Assembly (NCBI GenBank): GCA_963556195.1
Contig: OY744525.1
Span: 42,094,076 to 42,158,075 of the forward strand
Source of the DNA: Sepiola atlantica
Taxonomy: Eukaryota > Mollusca > Cephalopoda > Sepiida > Sepiolidae
Direction: 5' to 3'
DNA length: 64,000 nt
How positions within the stretch are numbered: position 1 is the first letter of the stretch; the number at the start of each line of letters is the position of its first letter. The notes under the pieces are model-generated. The model was not told where the DNA came from. It saw nothing but the letters and a program-made list of their open reading frames with translations, and searched no databases. Below are positions 1 to 10,640 of this stretch, in pieces. Made by a program: the position numbers and the translations under genes.

Positions 1-28
1 ATATATATGTATGTATGTGTATATATAT

Positions 29-68
<40 letters not shown>

Positions 69-79
69 ATGTGTATATG

Positions 80-120
<41 letters not shown>

Positions 121-175
121 ATATATATGTTTATATATATATATATACATATATATATATTTGTATGTGTATATG

Positions 176-234
<59 letters not shown>

Positions 235-273
235 GTATATATATGTTTATATATATATATATATTTGTATGTG

Positions 274-338
<65 letters not shown>

Positions 339-360
339 ATGTGTATATGTATATACAATT
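1..360. repeat. Complex (TA)n microsatellite
   Basis: Alternating TA runs are interrupted by TATGTATGTG and TTTGTATGTGTATATG blocks that recur about every 110 bases, so this is a compound microsatellite with a longer-period structure. All open frames across it translate to Tyr/Ile/Val low-complexity strings and are not genes. Confidence 0.95.
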
Positions 361-811
361 TTTTGATATATATATATCACAAGGGAGGCGCGAGAGCACT
401 CTATCCCTTAATAGACTTCACGAATGGCCTATGCTGGAAATCTCATTTCTTTGATCAATCATAACTCAAAAACCAATAAACCAAATTAGTTAAAACTTTG
501 CACAACATTTTTATTTGATAGGTTTCATACGTGTGTAGAATTTCAGCATCATTAGTCAAGGAAAACCAGAGATCCAGAAAGTTCAATCATGAAAGGATTT
601 TATCTGTGTGTACGTACGTACGTACGTATGTGCCACCCTGTATCTCAACTATTTGATGGATTCAGCTCATTTTTGGCAGAGATAGAGGTTCTAGGGTCTA
701 GTTGATGGCATTTTAATTTCAGTTCACCATATACCTTAGTTTTCCAGAAAATTCAAAAAACCCTTAATAAATGACCATTGTATTGAGGCATAGCCTTTAC
801 AAAAGTAATGA
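361..811. other. No gene recognised
   Basis: Unique-looking AT-rich sequence. The only structure seen is a short ACGT/TACG tetranucleotide run near 610-628. No coding signature was found. Confidence 0.6.
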
Positions 812-1209
812 CATTCCATGATAAATGCCAGTATACTGAAATCATATGCCCTTAATAGGGTTAAGATTAAAATTCATATACACTGAATGTACAAAAGCAA
901 GGAAATTCCCAAATTTTTACACTTTTATTGTCATTAAGGGTATGCAAGCACAACAGGGCTATGTATTTTACTGGTAGGAATTTTTCTTCAGCGCACCTCA
1001 CACACTTCATCCACTCATGCATAGAGATTTATACTGTAGTGATGTGATAATGAAATGGTTTGGTTGATATGTAGTCATACCCTTAATTAATAACAATAAA
1101 AGTGTAAAAATTTGGGAATTTCCTTGCTTTTGTACGTTTAGTGTATATGAATTTTCATCTTAACCCTATTAAGGGCATATGATTTCAGTAGACTGGCATT
1201 TATTATGGA
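812..1209. mobile_element. Foldback / MITE-like element with ~133-bp inverted arms
   Basis: Bases 812-944 and 1076-1209 are inverted copies of each other at roughly 95% by eye. They share blocks such as ATAAATGCCAGT, CATATGCCCTTAATAGGG and AAGGAAATTCCCAAATTTTT. About 130 bases of unrelated spacer separate the arms. There is no coding sequence. The right arm runs straight into a (TA)n tract, so a TA target duplication cannot be resolved. A foldback transposon or MITE is the simplest reading; a local inverted duplication is the alternative. Confidence 0.7.
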
Positions 1210-1242
<33 letters not shown>

Positions 1243-1354
1243 TATTGGTCGTTCTTTTTTTTTAAGCATTGAATGAATGATAAGTATTAAAATGACAATA
1301 ATAATAAAAAAAAATCTGTCTTGCATTGTAAAGGGCTTTTATTGTCATTTTAAT

Positions 1355-1361
1355 ACTAATA

Positions 1362-1411
<50 letters not shown>
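1355..1411. repeat. (TA)n microsatellite
   Basis: Nearly pure TA dinucleotides broken by one ATACAT. It lies immediately left of a MITE that inserted at a TA. Confidence 0.95.
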
Positions 1412-1415
<4 letters not shown>

Positions 1416-1791
1416 GTGGGCAAAAATAAGGGTCCTATTTTTTAAAATTCATAACTTTTTTATTTATTGATTTTTTTTTTTTTTTTTTTAGAATAAGTAA
1501 AGGACCCCTTCCGAAGCAAGCATGAGCCGTATTAGCCCTAAGGAACGTACCCTCATTTAGAAAACATTATTTTTGCTTAAAAAACTCAAAACAGTGTAAA
1601 AAACAATACTTTAGTTTTTGTAAGTTTTAAGAAGTGTTTTTCGGCTAAAATTTGTTTTGTTTATTTCAAAAAATCTCGGAAGGGTCAGTCTACACACACA
1701 TAAAGTTTGGTGAGTTTAACTTTTATTTTGTGGAAGTTATTCAAATTCAAGTTATTCAAATTTAAAGATAGGACCCTTATTTTGGCCCACC

Positions 1792-1794
<3 letters not shown>
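1412..1794. mobile_element. Mariner-type MITE
   Basis: The terminal inverted repeats are CAGAGTGGGCAAAAATAAGG on the left and CAGGGTGGGCCAAAATAAGG read from the right, extending about 28 bases with few mismatches. Both ends abut TA. TA duplication and CAGGGTGGG-type ends are typical of Tc1/mariner elements. The 383-bp body has no transposase. Confidence 0.75.

Positions 1795-1845
<51 letters not shown>
1795..1845. repeat. (TA)n microsatellite
   Basis: Pure TA tract directly to the right of the MITE; the element probably inserted into this array. Confidence 0.95.
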
Positions 1846-1848
<3 letters not shown>

Positions 1849-2560
1849 TAAATGTAATGCTGTGACTGTCTTGCATTTTATCGTTAAATATGCATATCAA
1901 CTTCTGTTTGTATTAACACTATATTTTGTGAATTATATTTATGATTTGAGAATCCTTTTAAAACTTTTTAATATATTATTTTTTCTTCCATATATTTAGT
2001 TATAACCTGCATGATTAGTCAAAGATATGTTTATAGATAATTGTTTTTAAAACTGTTGCTTTTAAAGATAATAGTCGTAATTTAGTAAACTTTAATTTCT
2101 TACCATTATTTTTTCTATTTTCATTTTTTTGTATTCTAATTTATTTATTTTCTCATTATAATTGTATTTACTACTAATTAGTGTAAAGATTAGACTGTAA
2201 TTATATGTTACTGTTCTACATTTTTATCATGATAAATTTATAGATAATTGTTCTTAAATCTATTCTTTAAAAAAAAAACATTTTTAATTTAATTAATTTG
2301 AAATTTTATCTATTTTGTTTTCATTTTAAATTTCTTATATTTTTGTAAAAAAAATATTTAATTGTAATTGTCTATATTTTTCTCTCTTGTACTTTTGATG
2401 TTTTTTTTCCTCCATATTGTGTCTGATTTCATTGTGATGTATACTTTTTCGAATGGGATTGATATTGTCACGCCCCTACCCGCCCACTTCTTCTCGATTT
2501 GCTGTGTCATTGAGGGTGTGTTATACTGTAATCTTTGCTGCTCTGTTATACATCGAACTT
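1846..2560. other. No gene recognised
   Basis: Very AT-rich sequence with T-runs and A-runs. Open frames here are short and lack family signatures. Confidence 0.6.
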
Positions 2561-2564
2561 TGGT

Positions 2565-2701
2565 GTCTATGTACTGATGAAGAAACTTGGTATCAATAAA
2601 GGTCAATTTCGTCACCGAAACGATCGTACACTAAACAGTTCTTGATGTTAAATTCTTGGAATGGATATAGATAAATATGTCATAAATTCACTTATCTCTG
2701 A

Positions 2702-2710
<9 letters not shown>
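2565..2710 (+). repeat. Dispersed repeat end, copy 1
   Basis: Contains CGAAACGATCGTACAC, then TTCTTGATGTTAAATTCTTGGA. A related block lies at about 3160-3265 (GAAACGACCGTACACC, then TTGATCTTGAATTCTTGGA). Both stop at a (TA)n tract. The family is not identified; a retroelement 3' end is likely because two copies share the same microsatellite boundary. Confidence 0.45.

Positions 2711-2750
<40 letters not shown>
2708..2750. repeat. (TA)n microsatellite
   Basis: Pure TA dinucleotide run. Confidence 0.95.
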
Positions 2751-2752
<2 letters not shown>

Positions 2753-2887
2753 TTTTTATTGTTTTTGCGATAGTGACAAAAGGACGAATTCAGATATCTA
2801 TGGTGAAGCATTTTTTAAATGCTATGAACGAGTTAGTTCCTTATGCAGCATGTCGCCCCCTATATGGCGAGCGTCTATATTTATGAA

Positions 2888-2968
2888 ATATATAATTATC
2901 CACAGACACGTGTTTCGCTGATGAGCCGTATTATGGAAAAACACGTGTCTCAATGGATAATTATATAT
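2888..2968 (+). ncRNA. Degenerate hammerhead-ribozyme-like motif in a palindrome
   Basis: CTGATGAG at 2918-2925 matches the hammerhead core. It is followed by GCC-loop-GG, which would close stem II if 2937-2938 read CG rather than AA; the core GAAA is therefore AAAA here. The downstream ACACGTGTC (2941-2949) can form the minimal 2-bp stem III with a 4-base loop and the expected cleavage C at 2949. Stem I can form between the TTATCCA and TGGATAA arms. Minimal type I hammerheads of this form are known from Penelope-like elements, which are present elsewhere in the window. Two core changes suggest it is inactive. Confidence 0.4.
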
Positions 2969-3057
2969 ATATATAATTAAACAAATTCAAATATATTAAT
3001 AAAATTAACTTAAAACCAATATCTTTTCAAAAATACTCAATACTAGGTAGACCTTTA

Positions 3058-3062
<5 letters not shown>

Positions 3063-3100
<38 letters not shown>
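3063..3100. repeat. (TA)n microsatellite
   Basis: Pure TA run; a second, shorter run lies at about 3264-3290. Confidence 0.95.
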
Positions 3101-3106
<6 letters not shown>

Positions 3107-3159
3107 GGCGCCAAAGAATAACATAGTGGAATTAAAAAGTAAAAAATAAGAAACGGAAA

Positions 3160-3260
3160 AAATCCTTCTCGTCTTAGAAACGACCGTACACCTAATCATT
3201 GTTGATCTTGAATTCTTGGAACTGTAATTATGTTAAAACTGTATTTGTCTCAACTTACTT

Positions 3261-3265
<5 letters not shown>
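3160..3265 (+). repeat. Dispersed repeat end, copy 2
   Basis: Diverged partner of the block at 2565-2710, sharing CCGTACAC and GAATTCTTGGA and again ending at a TA tract. Confidence 0.4.
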
Positions 3266-3290
<25 letters not shown>

Positions 3291-3295
<5 letters not shown>

Positions 3296-3705
3296 AACAC
3301 TCATATTAGAAGAATACCCGTCCCAGGCTGATAAAATTAATTCCTCGAACAAAACAATTTTGCACCACTTTTATGTTCCCTTACTAAAATTAAAATCATC
3401 ATATAAAGTTACTAAACGTTATATCTAGAATCCTTATTCCAATTTTGATCAAAATCCATTAAAAAATGTCATTGGCTTTCTTCGTTCAATCCCGGGCAAC
3501 ACCGGATTTTTCTGCTAGTTTGTCATAAAATGAGTCGTTTTTATACCTGTATAAATGGATATAAAACAGACTCAAAGATATTTTTTAAAAAATGAGGTTA
3601 ATAAATCAATAATTAGGAGATAAGTAATCGCGATGTACATCGATGAGTTTGAATGAATTGCTAAATTGTAATCCTAGAAACATCAAAAGAAAGAAATGTA
3701 TAGAA
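3291..3705. other. No gene recognised; decayed repeat fragments
   Basis: Contains CCCGGGCAACACCGGA followed by TGCTAGT near 3491-3520. This resembles, in reverse, the CTAGCTGACCCGGCGTTGCCC-type motif also seen at about 9531, 12772 and 13617. Otherwise nothing is recognised. Confidence 0.4.
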
Positions 3706-3945
3706 GAACAAGAACTCATTCTTAAAATGCGTCCATTACTGTAATTTCAAACAGACTGACGGACAGGGCCTCTTATTGAAATGCTTAGACACATCTTCAA
3801 TAAGATGCACATTTTTAATATGTGCGTTTTGTGATCAAAATGCTATTTCAAGCTTAAGAGTGACAGACCAATGAAAATGCTATTTCAAACCCAAGTGACA
3901 GACGGACAAACCGAGCCTTTCAGAGGTGAAAAGAGGCGGCTAGAA
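3706..3945 (+). repeat. Dispersed repeat with GACGGAC / ATTTCAA modules
   Basis: Repeating blocks of TTTCAA, AAGCTTAAGAGTGACAGAC and GACGGACAAAC. The same vocabulary appears inverted at 4660-4850 and 5690-5835 and in direct orientation at 62770-63030. The modules recur at irregular spacing inside each copy. The family is unknown and non-coding. Confidence 0.55.
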
Positions 3946-4189
3946 TAAGACGAATAAACTGAAAACTTCAAAGGCTGTAAAATATCTATCATTCTTATGT
4001 TTGTTACTTTTATTATCTTGTATTGTTAAATTTTAGGAAAAGAACTCAGAAAATGTTTCCCTTATTAAAAAAAATATATATATGAATGTATGGAAGCTGA
4101 CAAACAATAACATCATTTTTAAAATTAGCAATTCTTTTATCTCTCCATCATTGATGGACTTTCAATTAGATTCTCATCTTGCTTTTTCC

Positions 4190-4341
4190 AAATGGAGAGA
4201 GGGAGAGAGAGGGCGAGAAAGAGGGAGAAAAATGGAGAAAGGGAAAAAGACAGAGCAAGAAAGAAAAAGAGCAAGAGCGAGAAAGACAGAGCAAGAAAGA
4301 GAGATAGAGAAAGACAAAGCAAGAGAGAGAAAGACAAAGCA

Positions 4342-4372
<31 letters not shown>

Positions 4373-4620
4373 CAAAGCAAGAAAGAGAGAGAGAGAGAAA
4401 GACAAAGCAAGAAAGAGAGAGAGAGAGAGAAAGACAAAGCAAGAAAGAGAGAGAGAGAGAGAGAAAGACAAAGCAAGAAAGAGAGAGAGAGAAAGATAGA
4501 GCAAGAAAGAGAGAGAGAAAGACAAAGCAAGAGAGAGAGAGAGAGAGAAAGACAGAGCAAGAAAGAGAGAGAGAAAGACAAAGCAAGAGAGAGAGAAAAA
4601 GACAAAGCAAGAGAGAGAGC
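4190..4620. repeat. 430-bp purine tract / GA minisatellite
   Basis: The + strand is almost all purine: GAGAGA runs alternate with AAAGACAAAGCAAGAAA about every 25-50 bases. Frames on both strands stay open because the sequence lacks stop codons (RERERQSKKE on one strand, SLSLSCFVF on the other). The composition explains them and they are not genes. Such tracts can form triplex DNA. Confidence 0.9.
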
Positions 4621-4659
4621 ATATAATTCGATTTCATTCAATATTGTACATATATTACT

Positions 4660-4850
4660 TTGAGAAGCGTCCTCACATCTCTATGAGAGGCTGTGTCTGT
4701 CTGTCGGTCATATTACAGTTTGAACTAACCGTGTCATTTCTAAACGCACAGTGAATGGACGCATTTCATTTTACATGCGGTCCAAGCATTTCTATTCCAG
4801 TCTCTGTCCGTTGGTCGATCTGTCATGCTTAAGTTTGAAAAACGAAAAGA
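4660..4850 (-). repeat. Dispersed GACGGAC/TTTCAA repeat, inverted copy
   Basis: Reads CTGTCTGTCGGTC, TTACAGTTTGAA and CGTTGGTCGATCTGTCATGCTTAAG, the complement of the modules at 3706-3945. Confidence 0.5.
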
Positions 4851-5689
4851 AAAACATTGTCATCACTAAATACAGATTGAATAGACTCATCTTATTTTCA
4901 AACATATCAAATAATACTATTGAAATCTGAAATAAAATCATCAAATGCGGAAACCAACCCACGTAAACCACGGACACATGGAAGTTGTAACAGAAACGAA
5001 ACAAAAATATAGAAAGGAACACCGCGTTAATCCGAGGGTACTGAAACTGCAAGAAATCTTAGAAACTGTCCTCCCCCTCAAAAAAAAAAAAAAAAATGAT
5101 TGCATCAGCCTCGGTTAATACCACACAAAATAGTCATGAAGGGTCAAAGAGGATAGAAAGATCGAGGAGAGAGAAAGCACTAACCAGACCTCCACTGGAA
5201 GAGTACAGAGAGTATTGGGACCTTGGGGAGGTTTATTGCTAAAGAAGATCAATGGTTGTTGTCAGCGAGAAATCAATGGTAAGCAGCTTTTGCGATAACG
5301 CAAAATCATTTGCAATGGTTATCGAAAGATGTGGAGAGTACTGAAAATCTGGGGAGAATTGTCACTCAGACTCCAGGGTTCACCGCCAATTATTATTAGT
5401 GAATAATCACCGATGATAGCCTGTGTAAGAACTCCGAGTGAGTAAATAATAATAATAAATAATCTATACGATAAGAAAGTGTAGCTCTTTAGGTTTTGCC
5501 ACTGGACCTAAACGCTTGTAATCACATTTTTTTCATTCCATGAATTATTTTCAATCCTCTCATAATATTCATCATCATTCAACTATCAGTCTATCAATCT
5601 CATCAACCCTTATCCTCGAGTGGATTTTAGTCTTGATAAGTGGTGATTAATTGGTAAATAAAGAAAAAAATTTTTTAAGCAACTTCCAT
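4851..5689. other. No gene; fragment shared with 34130-34213
   Basis: Sequence near 5140-5245 (AGGATAGAAAGATCGAGGA and GACCTTGGGGAGG) resembles 34130-34213, so it is a dispersed repeat. About 5585-5650 contains TTATCCTCGAGTGG and TTGATAAG, an inverted piece of the repeat seen at 7914, 31242 and 61065. No gene is seen. Confidence 0.4.
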
Positions 5690-5835
5690 CTGTCTGTCAC
5701 GCTTAAGTTTTAAATAACATTTTCTTTGGTCTGTCACGCTTAAGTTTTAAATAGCATTTTTTTTGGTCTGTCACGCTTCAGCTTGAGATAGCATTTTGTT
5801 TGGTCTGTCACGCTTCAGCTTGAAATTGCACATTC
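5690..5835. repeat. Short tandem repeat, ~38 bp x 4
   Basis: Four successive units of GTCTGTCACGCTTMAGYTT then AAATAGCATTTT-type sequence. This is a locally amplified module of the dispersed repeat at 4660-4850. Confidence 0.75.
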
Positions 5836-6002
5836 ATTAGTAAATGAGTAGAATTGAATGGATATTGTTCAGTTTACAGACACCTACATGGGTCACAATC
5901 ATTTTTATTCACCTTCATTGTGAAAAATTAGTTTATCTAACAAGAACCTTTCTCTTACGTCTATCTAATTATGCTGTAATGGGAAAGTACGACTATATCA
6001 TG

Positions 6003-6075
6003 TTGAAACACCAGTTCTGTTAAGTAACGTTTAACCTGGCCAGTAACTAGATGGGTGACTGTTATAATATGGTGG
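6003..6075 (+). repeat. 5S rRNA-like relic
   Basis: ACACCAGTTCT, GTTAAGTAACGTTTAACCTGG and TAGATGGGTGAC line up with the 5S-like sequences at 17028, 32504 and 62461, with deletions. It is a decayed 5S-derived retroposon head, not a 5S gene. Confidence 0.5.
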
Positions 6076-6308
6076 CGACGTGGCTTCTCAGTAACTGACG
6101 TTGCTCTCCAGAAGTATGTGGTGAGAAAATAAAGATTCGTCGCCCTCTTTGGTCTGAGAGACGCGTCAGGATAAACGCACATTTTTGAAGAGTCCCCCCC
6201 CCCCCACTCATCCCGAAGAACATTTTGGGGGTAGAAAAATCGGGATACATAACATAAATGAGCATAAACGGTTTCGACGATTCTCTGCAGAGAAATGTAA
6301 AAAAGTTA

Positions 6309-6330
6309 GAATAATAATAATAATAATAAT

Positions 6331-6370
<40 letters not shown>
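6309..6370. repeat. (ATA)n then (GA)n microsatellite
   Basis: AATAATAAT units pass directly into about 40 bases of GAGAGA. Confidence 0.95.
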
Positions 6371-6373
<3 letters not shown>

Positions 6374-6459
6374 CGGAAGCGACAGTGATAGACACGGTTT
6401 AAAATAAGAACGGGGAATCAAACAGGAGAGGAAGAGAATATTGACAGAAACTTAATAAG

Positions 6460-6650
6460 AGATGGGTCACTTGATGAGTTAATAACAAATTACGGCTAAT
6501 TAAATCAATTAAAATGGATTTTTTTCTCAAACATAACTCAATCCCAAAACTGACGAACAATTTAGCACGTATTTTGTATGATTAAAATATATAGGAAAAA
6601 AGCATTAGGGAAACAAACGTTGGTTAACTCAGCTTTAGTAGAATAAGAGA
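6460..6650 (-). repeat. Dispersed repeat, inverted partner of 13080-13270
   Basis: Shares in reverse complement AAACAAACGTTGGTTAACTCAGCTT, GATGGGTCACTTG and ATTACGGCTAATT-type blocks with 13080-13270. Non-coding family, not identified. Confidence 0.5.
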
Positions 6651-7214
6651 TGCTTGTAAAGATTATTATTAGACTGGGATAGTACTGAGGGGAGTTGGAG
6701 AAAAATTATAGGCTATTTTGGCCATCCGTAATATTCTGAGAAGCACAAACAAATTTCTGATTTGTATTTCTTTCTTCTTTTTTTATGTGGCTGCTGTTCG
6801 TCAAGCAACATCCTTTGTGTTGAACACGTAGGGAGATGATACCCAGATCCAAGTCATGAGAAAACACTACTTTTGGCTTTAGCTATGCAAAAGCATGACA
6901 TTTTCATCGGATCTTGTCGGGCAAGGCAAGAGGGTTACGGACGCGTGAGGAGATGGCGGTTTTTGAAAAGAAAGTCCTTCAAGTGCATAGCAACAAACAA
7001 ATACTGAATGCTTGTCTCGATAAAAGAGAGATCTCTATGTTATAGGGTGAACAATATCTCTTTTTCTTCTTTATTTATGTCATTTATTTATTTATGTCAT
7101 TCTTTTACTACCCTTCTCTTGCTACTATTACTAGTCTATTTATTCACCTCCCCCCACCACATTCCTATCCCCCTATTTCCTTCTCATTTTAACTATGTAT
7201 TACGTTTTTGTTTT

Positions 7215-7495
7215 CAAAAGGAGTCAGTAGTTTACAGGTTCATTTGGAGAGTAGAAAATGGAGCTTGGATTTACTTTCGGCAGCCTCGTAACTTTCACTT
7301 CCCCCGTTTTGTCCTTTGGTCCTCACATTCCATGAGCGATGTTTCTGACAAAAGGGGAAGAATTGTTGTTTTGGGGGTAACATCTATCCATATAACACTT
7401 ATCGTTGGCTAGATTTTGACCTTGAAATGGTATTTTTTAGCTCCTTACATCAAGTGGCTTCACATCTTGTCTGGAGCGATTTCCATTTAAAAAAA
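7215..7495 (-). mobile_element. Partial mariner-type MITE (family of 40234-40618)
   Basis: Matches 40285-40540 closely, including the GCAGCCTCGTAAC and TCACATTCCATGAGCGATGT blocks and the AGCGATTTYCAT end. The outer ends are lost. The frame open across it at 7008-7412 is accidental. Confidence 0.65.
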
Positions 7496-7913
7496 AAAAT
7501 AGGGGAATGCGAATGCGGTGGGAGGAAGGGAATAGGGGGAGTAGTTTCAGCAAGGTACAAGTAGGACAGTAAGAAGATGACACAAATAAATGACGTAAAT
7601 AAAGAAGAAAGGGAGAGAAATTGTTCATTCTAACTATGCATTATATTTTCTTTCTCCAATATGTTCAAAAGGAGTCAGGACCTGAAAGGTTCATTCAGAG
7701 AGAGGAGTAGTGGGGAGCGTATTGGAAAAGACTTTTAACATTATCAGTCATGTCATCAATGTGCAAAATATACACAAAGAATATAATGAATATTCTCAAC
7801 AATCCTATTTTTCAAAAATGTTTAGATGAGAATATGCGTCCGTTTAAGAGGCTCTGTCCGTCAGTCAGTTTCTCACACTTATTGTAGTGGAGCTGATATG
7901 AATAATGAATTGA

Positions 7914-8012
7914 GTCACCGCTTATCAAGGCCCAAAGGCCACTTGAGGATAAAGGTTAATGAGTTTGTATTACATAACGAGGGCTGTGTTTTGATAGAAA
8001 GGTTTGAGTGAC
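7914..8012 (+). repeat. Dispersed SINE-like repeat
   Basis: GTCACCGCTTATCAAGGCCC, AAAGGCCACTTGAGGATAA and GGTTAATGAGT recur at 31242-31345 and about 61065-61130, and inverted near 5600. Probably a SINE fragment. Confidence 0.55.
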
Positions 8013-8140
8013 ACCTTAAAGTACAAAGGTCACCCCAAAGCAAAAATCAGTCAGACCACGTGACTTCTGGACAAAGATTTTCAGTCTTTTTGGCTGGTGA
8101 GACTTCAAGCAAAAAAGATATGTCTGAGTGCTGTCCCCAG

Positions 8141-8310
8141 TGCGGCGGGGGGGGGGGGGGGGAGAGGGATGGTCAACACACACAGGGTGGCTGAGTGTCG
8201 TGCGATGATCTATCTGTGTGTGTGTGTCTGTCTGTCTGTCTGTCTCTCTCATATACAAGTAACCTGTCTCTGATGTTTTTCTGTGTGTGTCTGTCTGTCT
8301 TTTAAAATTA
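8141..8310. repeat. Poly-G run and GT/CTGT microsatellite
   Basis: About 17 consecutive G at 8146-8162 follow TGCGGC; GTGTGT and CTGTCTGT repeats follow at 8215-8300. Confidence 0.9.
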
Positions 8311-8639
8311 ACATTTTTTATATAAAAATCTGCGTCTGAGTGGGTTAATCAGCAGACCTGGGCTCACAACGACGACGACACAGGTGTATAATTGTTTATA
8401 CACCCATCGGTAAGCGAAAGTGCAACATTTGTCAGGTTAACGGTGAGACAAACATCTTCAGGATTAAAGACAATGGTCAAAACTGGGCAGAATTTGATTA
8501 TTTAAGAGGATGGCTCAACATCTATATATTAATACGATAGCGTGTGTGTTCGTGTGTCACGCTTCCGGCACAAGCACTGCGCATGCGTGCCGCACCTAGA
8601 TTTTGCAAAAACATTCAACTCGCCTAATTTTCGAAACAT

Positions 8640-8745
8640 TTTCAAGTATTTCCCTTTGGCGCAACGGTTAGCGACGTAGTACTTTTTGACTTCGGCCCGA
8701 CTGGTTAATACTTCGATCCCAACCAACCTCTAAGATTTTTTTTCT
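8640..8745 (+). mobile_element. tRNA-derived SINE head (candidate)
   Basis: TGGCGCAACGGTTAGCG resembles a Pol III A box in tRNA context, and CTTCGATCCCAACCA resembles a B box about 45 bases later. A T-run follows. Flanking sequence (ATTAATACGATAGCGTGTGTG at 8529 and a near copy at 8803) is itself duplicated. No cloverleaf good enough for a functional tRNA gene is seen. Confidence 0.5.
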
Positions 8746-8880
8746 ACTTTTCGAGGGGAAGGGGAAGAGAGGTAGGGAGGGGACGACTGGGAAGACACAT
8801 ATTAATACAATAGCGTGTGTGATTTTGTGTGTCATGCTTACATCAAAAGCAACGACCTTCCGAATCTTTGTATGCTACTC

Positions 8881-9281
8881 ATGAATTGGCTTGGCCTTTT
8901 GGCTAAGATCAAAGTGTAGTATCTGTTCCGATGGATACTGCACTCCATAGACTGGTATTGTCTTGGCCTTCAAGGCTTGATTTACGCCGGTCTATGGGTC
9001 TGTCCTGTGCAGTTCTAGGAGGTGCACCCTCCCAGGCTTCGCCTACCCTCTTTCGGGAGGAGTAAGTTTATTGCTTACTGCCTGAGGCGCCCTTACCGGG
9101 GAATGCCGACGGGGCTGCCCAGGCAATTTTTAATGGCCAGAGTGCTCACCTTCTCAAGCTCTGGCTTTTCAAACCCCACTTTCTTGACCCGACCTTGGAT
9201 CACATCTTACTTGTGGGAGTAAGATAAAACTGGCCTTGTGCCTAACTCCTGGAGAGGAGTAAATAAATATTTATGAATTGG
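8881..9281 (+). mobile_element. U2-snRNA-headed SINE, copy 1 (full head)
   Basis: The element starts GGCCTTTTGGCTAAGATC, then AAAGTGTAGTATCTGTTC. This is the 5' end of U2 snRNA: stem-loop I and the GUAGUA branch-point recognition sequence. A structured, non-coding body follows. Predicted hairpins include CATAGACTGG pairing with CCGGTCTATG and ATCTTAC pairing with GTAAGAT. GCAGTTCTAGGAGGTGCACCC near the middle recalls the U2 3' end. The 3' end is GAGGAGTAAATAAAT. ATGAATTGG at 8881-8889 and 9273-9281 is a 9-bp target duplication. No tRNA-type A/B boxes are seen. Confidence 0.85.
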
Positions 9282-9656
9282 AGCCAAATTTAATTTAATC
9301 GAAAACATTTACAAAGTAAGGTTTAGTCGTCGAAATATTACCTTCACTAGAAATATTGTATATAAAGAAGTTTTGTAAATTGTTTCATGTATTGTTCATT
9401 TTTTAAAAATAAATATATAAGTCCAAATCTTATCATATTTTATTCAAACATGTATAGGTTAGGAACAAGATAATTAGTATTAAATGTATGAGATAAGATA
9501 CAAGCAATACCCTGATCAAGTTTTATATAAGACTAGCAAGGCTACTCAGCGTTGTCCGGGGCAAAAGTGTAACATATTTCTCTTAAAACTTCTATCTTTT
9601 CCCCCTCCCACGGTTACTCCCCTTCCCACTCCCTCTTTCTTTTACTTTTAGCCGGA
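9282..9656. other. No gene recognised
   Basis: AT-rich sequence. GACTAGCAAGGCTACTCAGCG, then TTGTCCGGGG near 9531-9562, is a decayed copy of a dispersed motif also at 12772 and 13617. Confidence 0.5.
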
Positions 9657-9706
9657 CATACATACATACATACATACATACATACATACATACATACATA
9701 CATACA
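9657..9706. repeat. (ACAT)n microsatellite
   Basis: About twelve tandem CATA tetranucleotides. Confidence 0.95.
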
Positions 9707-10287
9707 GACCACTGTCTTTTATATAATCGACTAGCTGGCTTTGCCATCTCACTATCACTTCGCAAAGAAGTTCGCTACTTGAAACCAAAAATTTAAATAA
9801 TAAACATTTTGGTAATTTTGATAAAAATTTATTTATCTTTTAAATAAGACCGTAAAGAGATGAAAAAAAAACAATAAAAAATAAAATTTGGAGTCGCTAG
9901 AAAGAGAGGGAAAGAGGTTGAGAGAGAGGGGGGAATGAGAGAGAGAAAGACAAGGGAAAGAGAGAAGGTAAGAGAGAAACTAGTCCCCTCCCCTCTCTCT
10001 ATGAACTCTTAAACCTTTTTTGATAAAAATTTATTTATCTTTTAAATATTATTGTAAAAAAGGTTTTCTTAATGTATCCGTTTTTTTTAAATGACTTTAA
10101 TTACAATAAATATCGACAAAACTATTGCACATATATATAGAAAACAGGGCAATAAAATTAAAAATTAATAACACCAAACATTAATTTATTATAGACTGTT
10201 TAAAAAATAGTTATGCAAATGAGGCATTCAAATAGATGTATTCAGCTCTTCTGTCTGTACTATATATATACAGTATTTCAAAACATT
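9707..10287. other. No gene; GA-rich low complexity
   Basis: GAGAGAGAGGG runs at 9900-10005 are flanked by a short duplicated segment (GATAAAAATTTATTTATCTT at 9819 and 10021). Confidence 0.6.
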
Positions 10288-10296
10288 ATGTTGTAT

Positions 10297-10631
10297 CATC
10301 GATACACGCCATAAACTGGTATCGTCTTGGCCTTCGGGGCTTGATTTACGCCAGTCTATGGGTTTGTCCTGTGCAGTTCTAGGAGGTCCACCCTCCCAGG
10401 CTTTGCCTTCCCTCTTTGGGGAGGAGTAAGTTTATTGCTTACTGCCTGAGGCGCCCCTACCGGGGAATGCCGACGGGGCTGCCCAGGCAATTTTTAATGG
10501 CCAGAGTGCTCACCTTCTCGGGCGCTGGCTTTTCAAGTCCCACTTTCCCGACCCGACATTGGGTCACATCTTACCTTGTGGGAGTAAGATAAACCTGGCC
10601 TTGTGCCTAACCTCCTGGGGAGGTAAATAAA
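10297..10631 (+). mobile_element. U2-headed SINE, copy 2 (5'-truncated)
   Basis: Carries the family body from ATAAACTGGTATCGTCTTGG onward and the 3' end GGGGAGGTAAATAAA, but lacks the U2 head. ATGTTGTAT at 10288-10296 and 10632-10640 is a perfect 9-bp target duplication. 5' truncation with a target duplication is the hallmark of target-primed reverse transcription. Confidence 0.85.
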
Positions 10632-10640
10632 ATGTTGTAT

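Noticed and set aside
1..464. Several 75-149-codon open frames rich in Tyr/Ile/Val on both strands
   Set aside because: They are translations of TA/GT microsatellites with no stops by composition.
4082..4663. 193-codon frame rich in Arg/Glu/Lys and antisense Leu/Ser frames
   Set aside because: All lie over a purine tract in which stop codons are rare; no non-repetitive domain is present.
7008..7412. 134-codon frame
   Set aside because: Overlaps a MITE copy; the same region in the 40234 copy does not keep the frame.
8881..9281. Small frames within the U2-headed SINE copies (for example 9022-9222 and 58133-58417)
   Set aside because: Frame and length differ between copies and substitutions show no codon pattern, so the body is non-coding.
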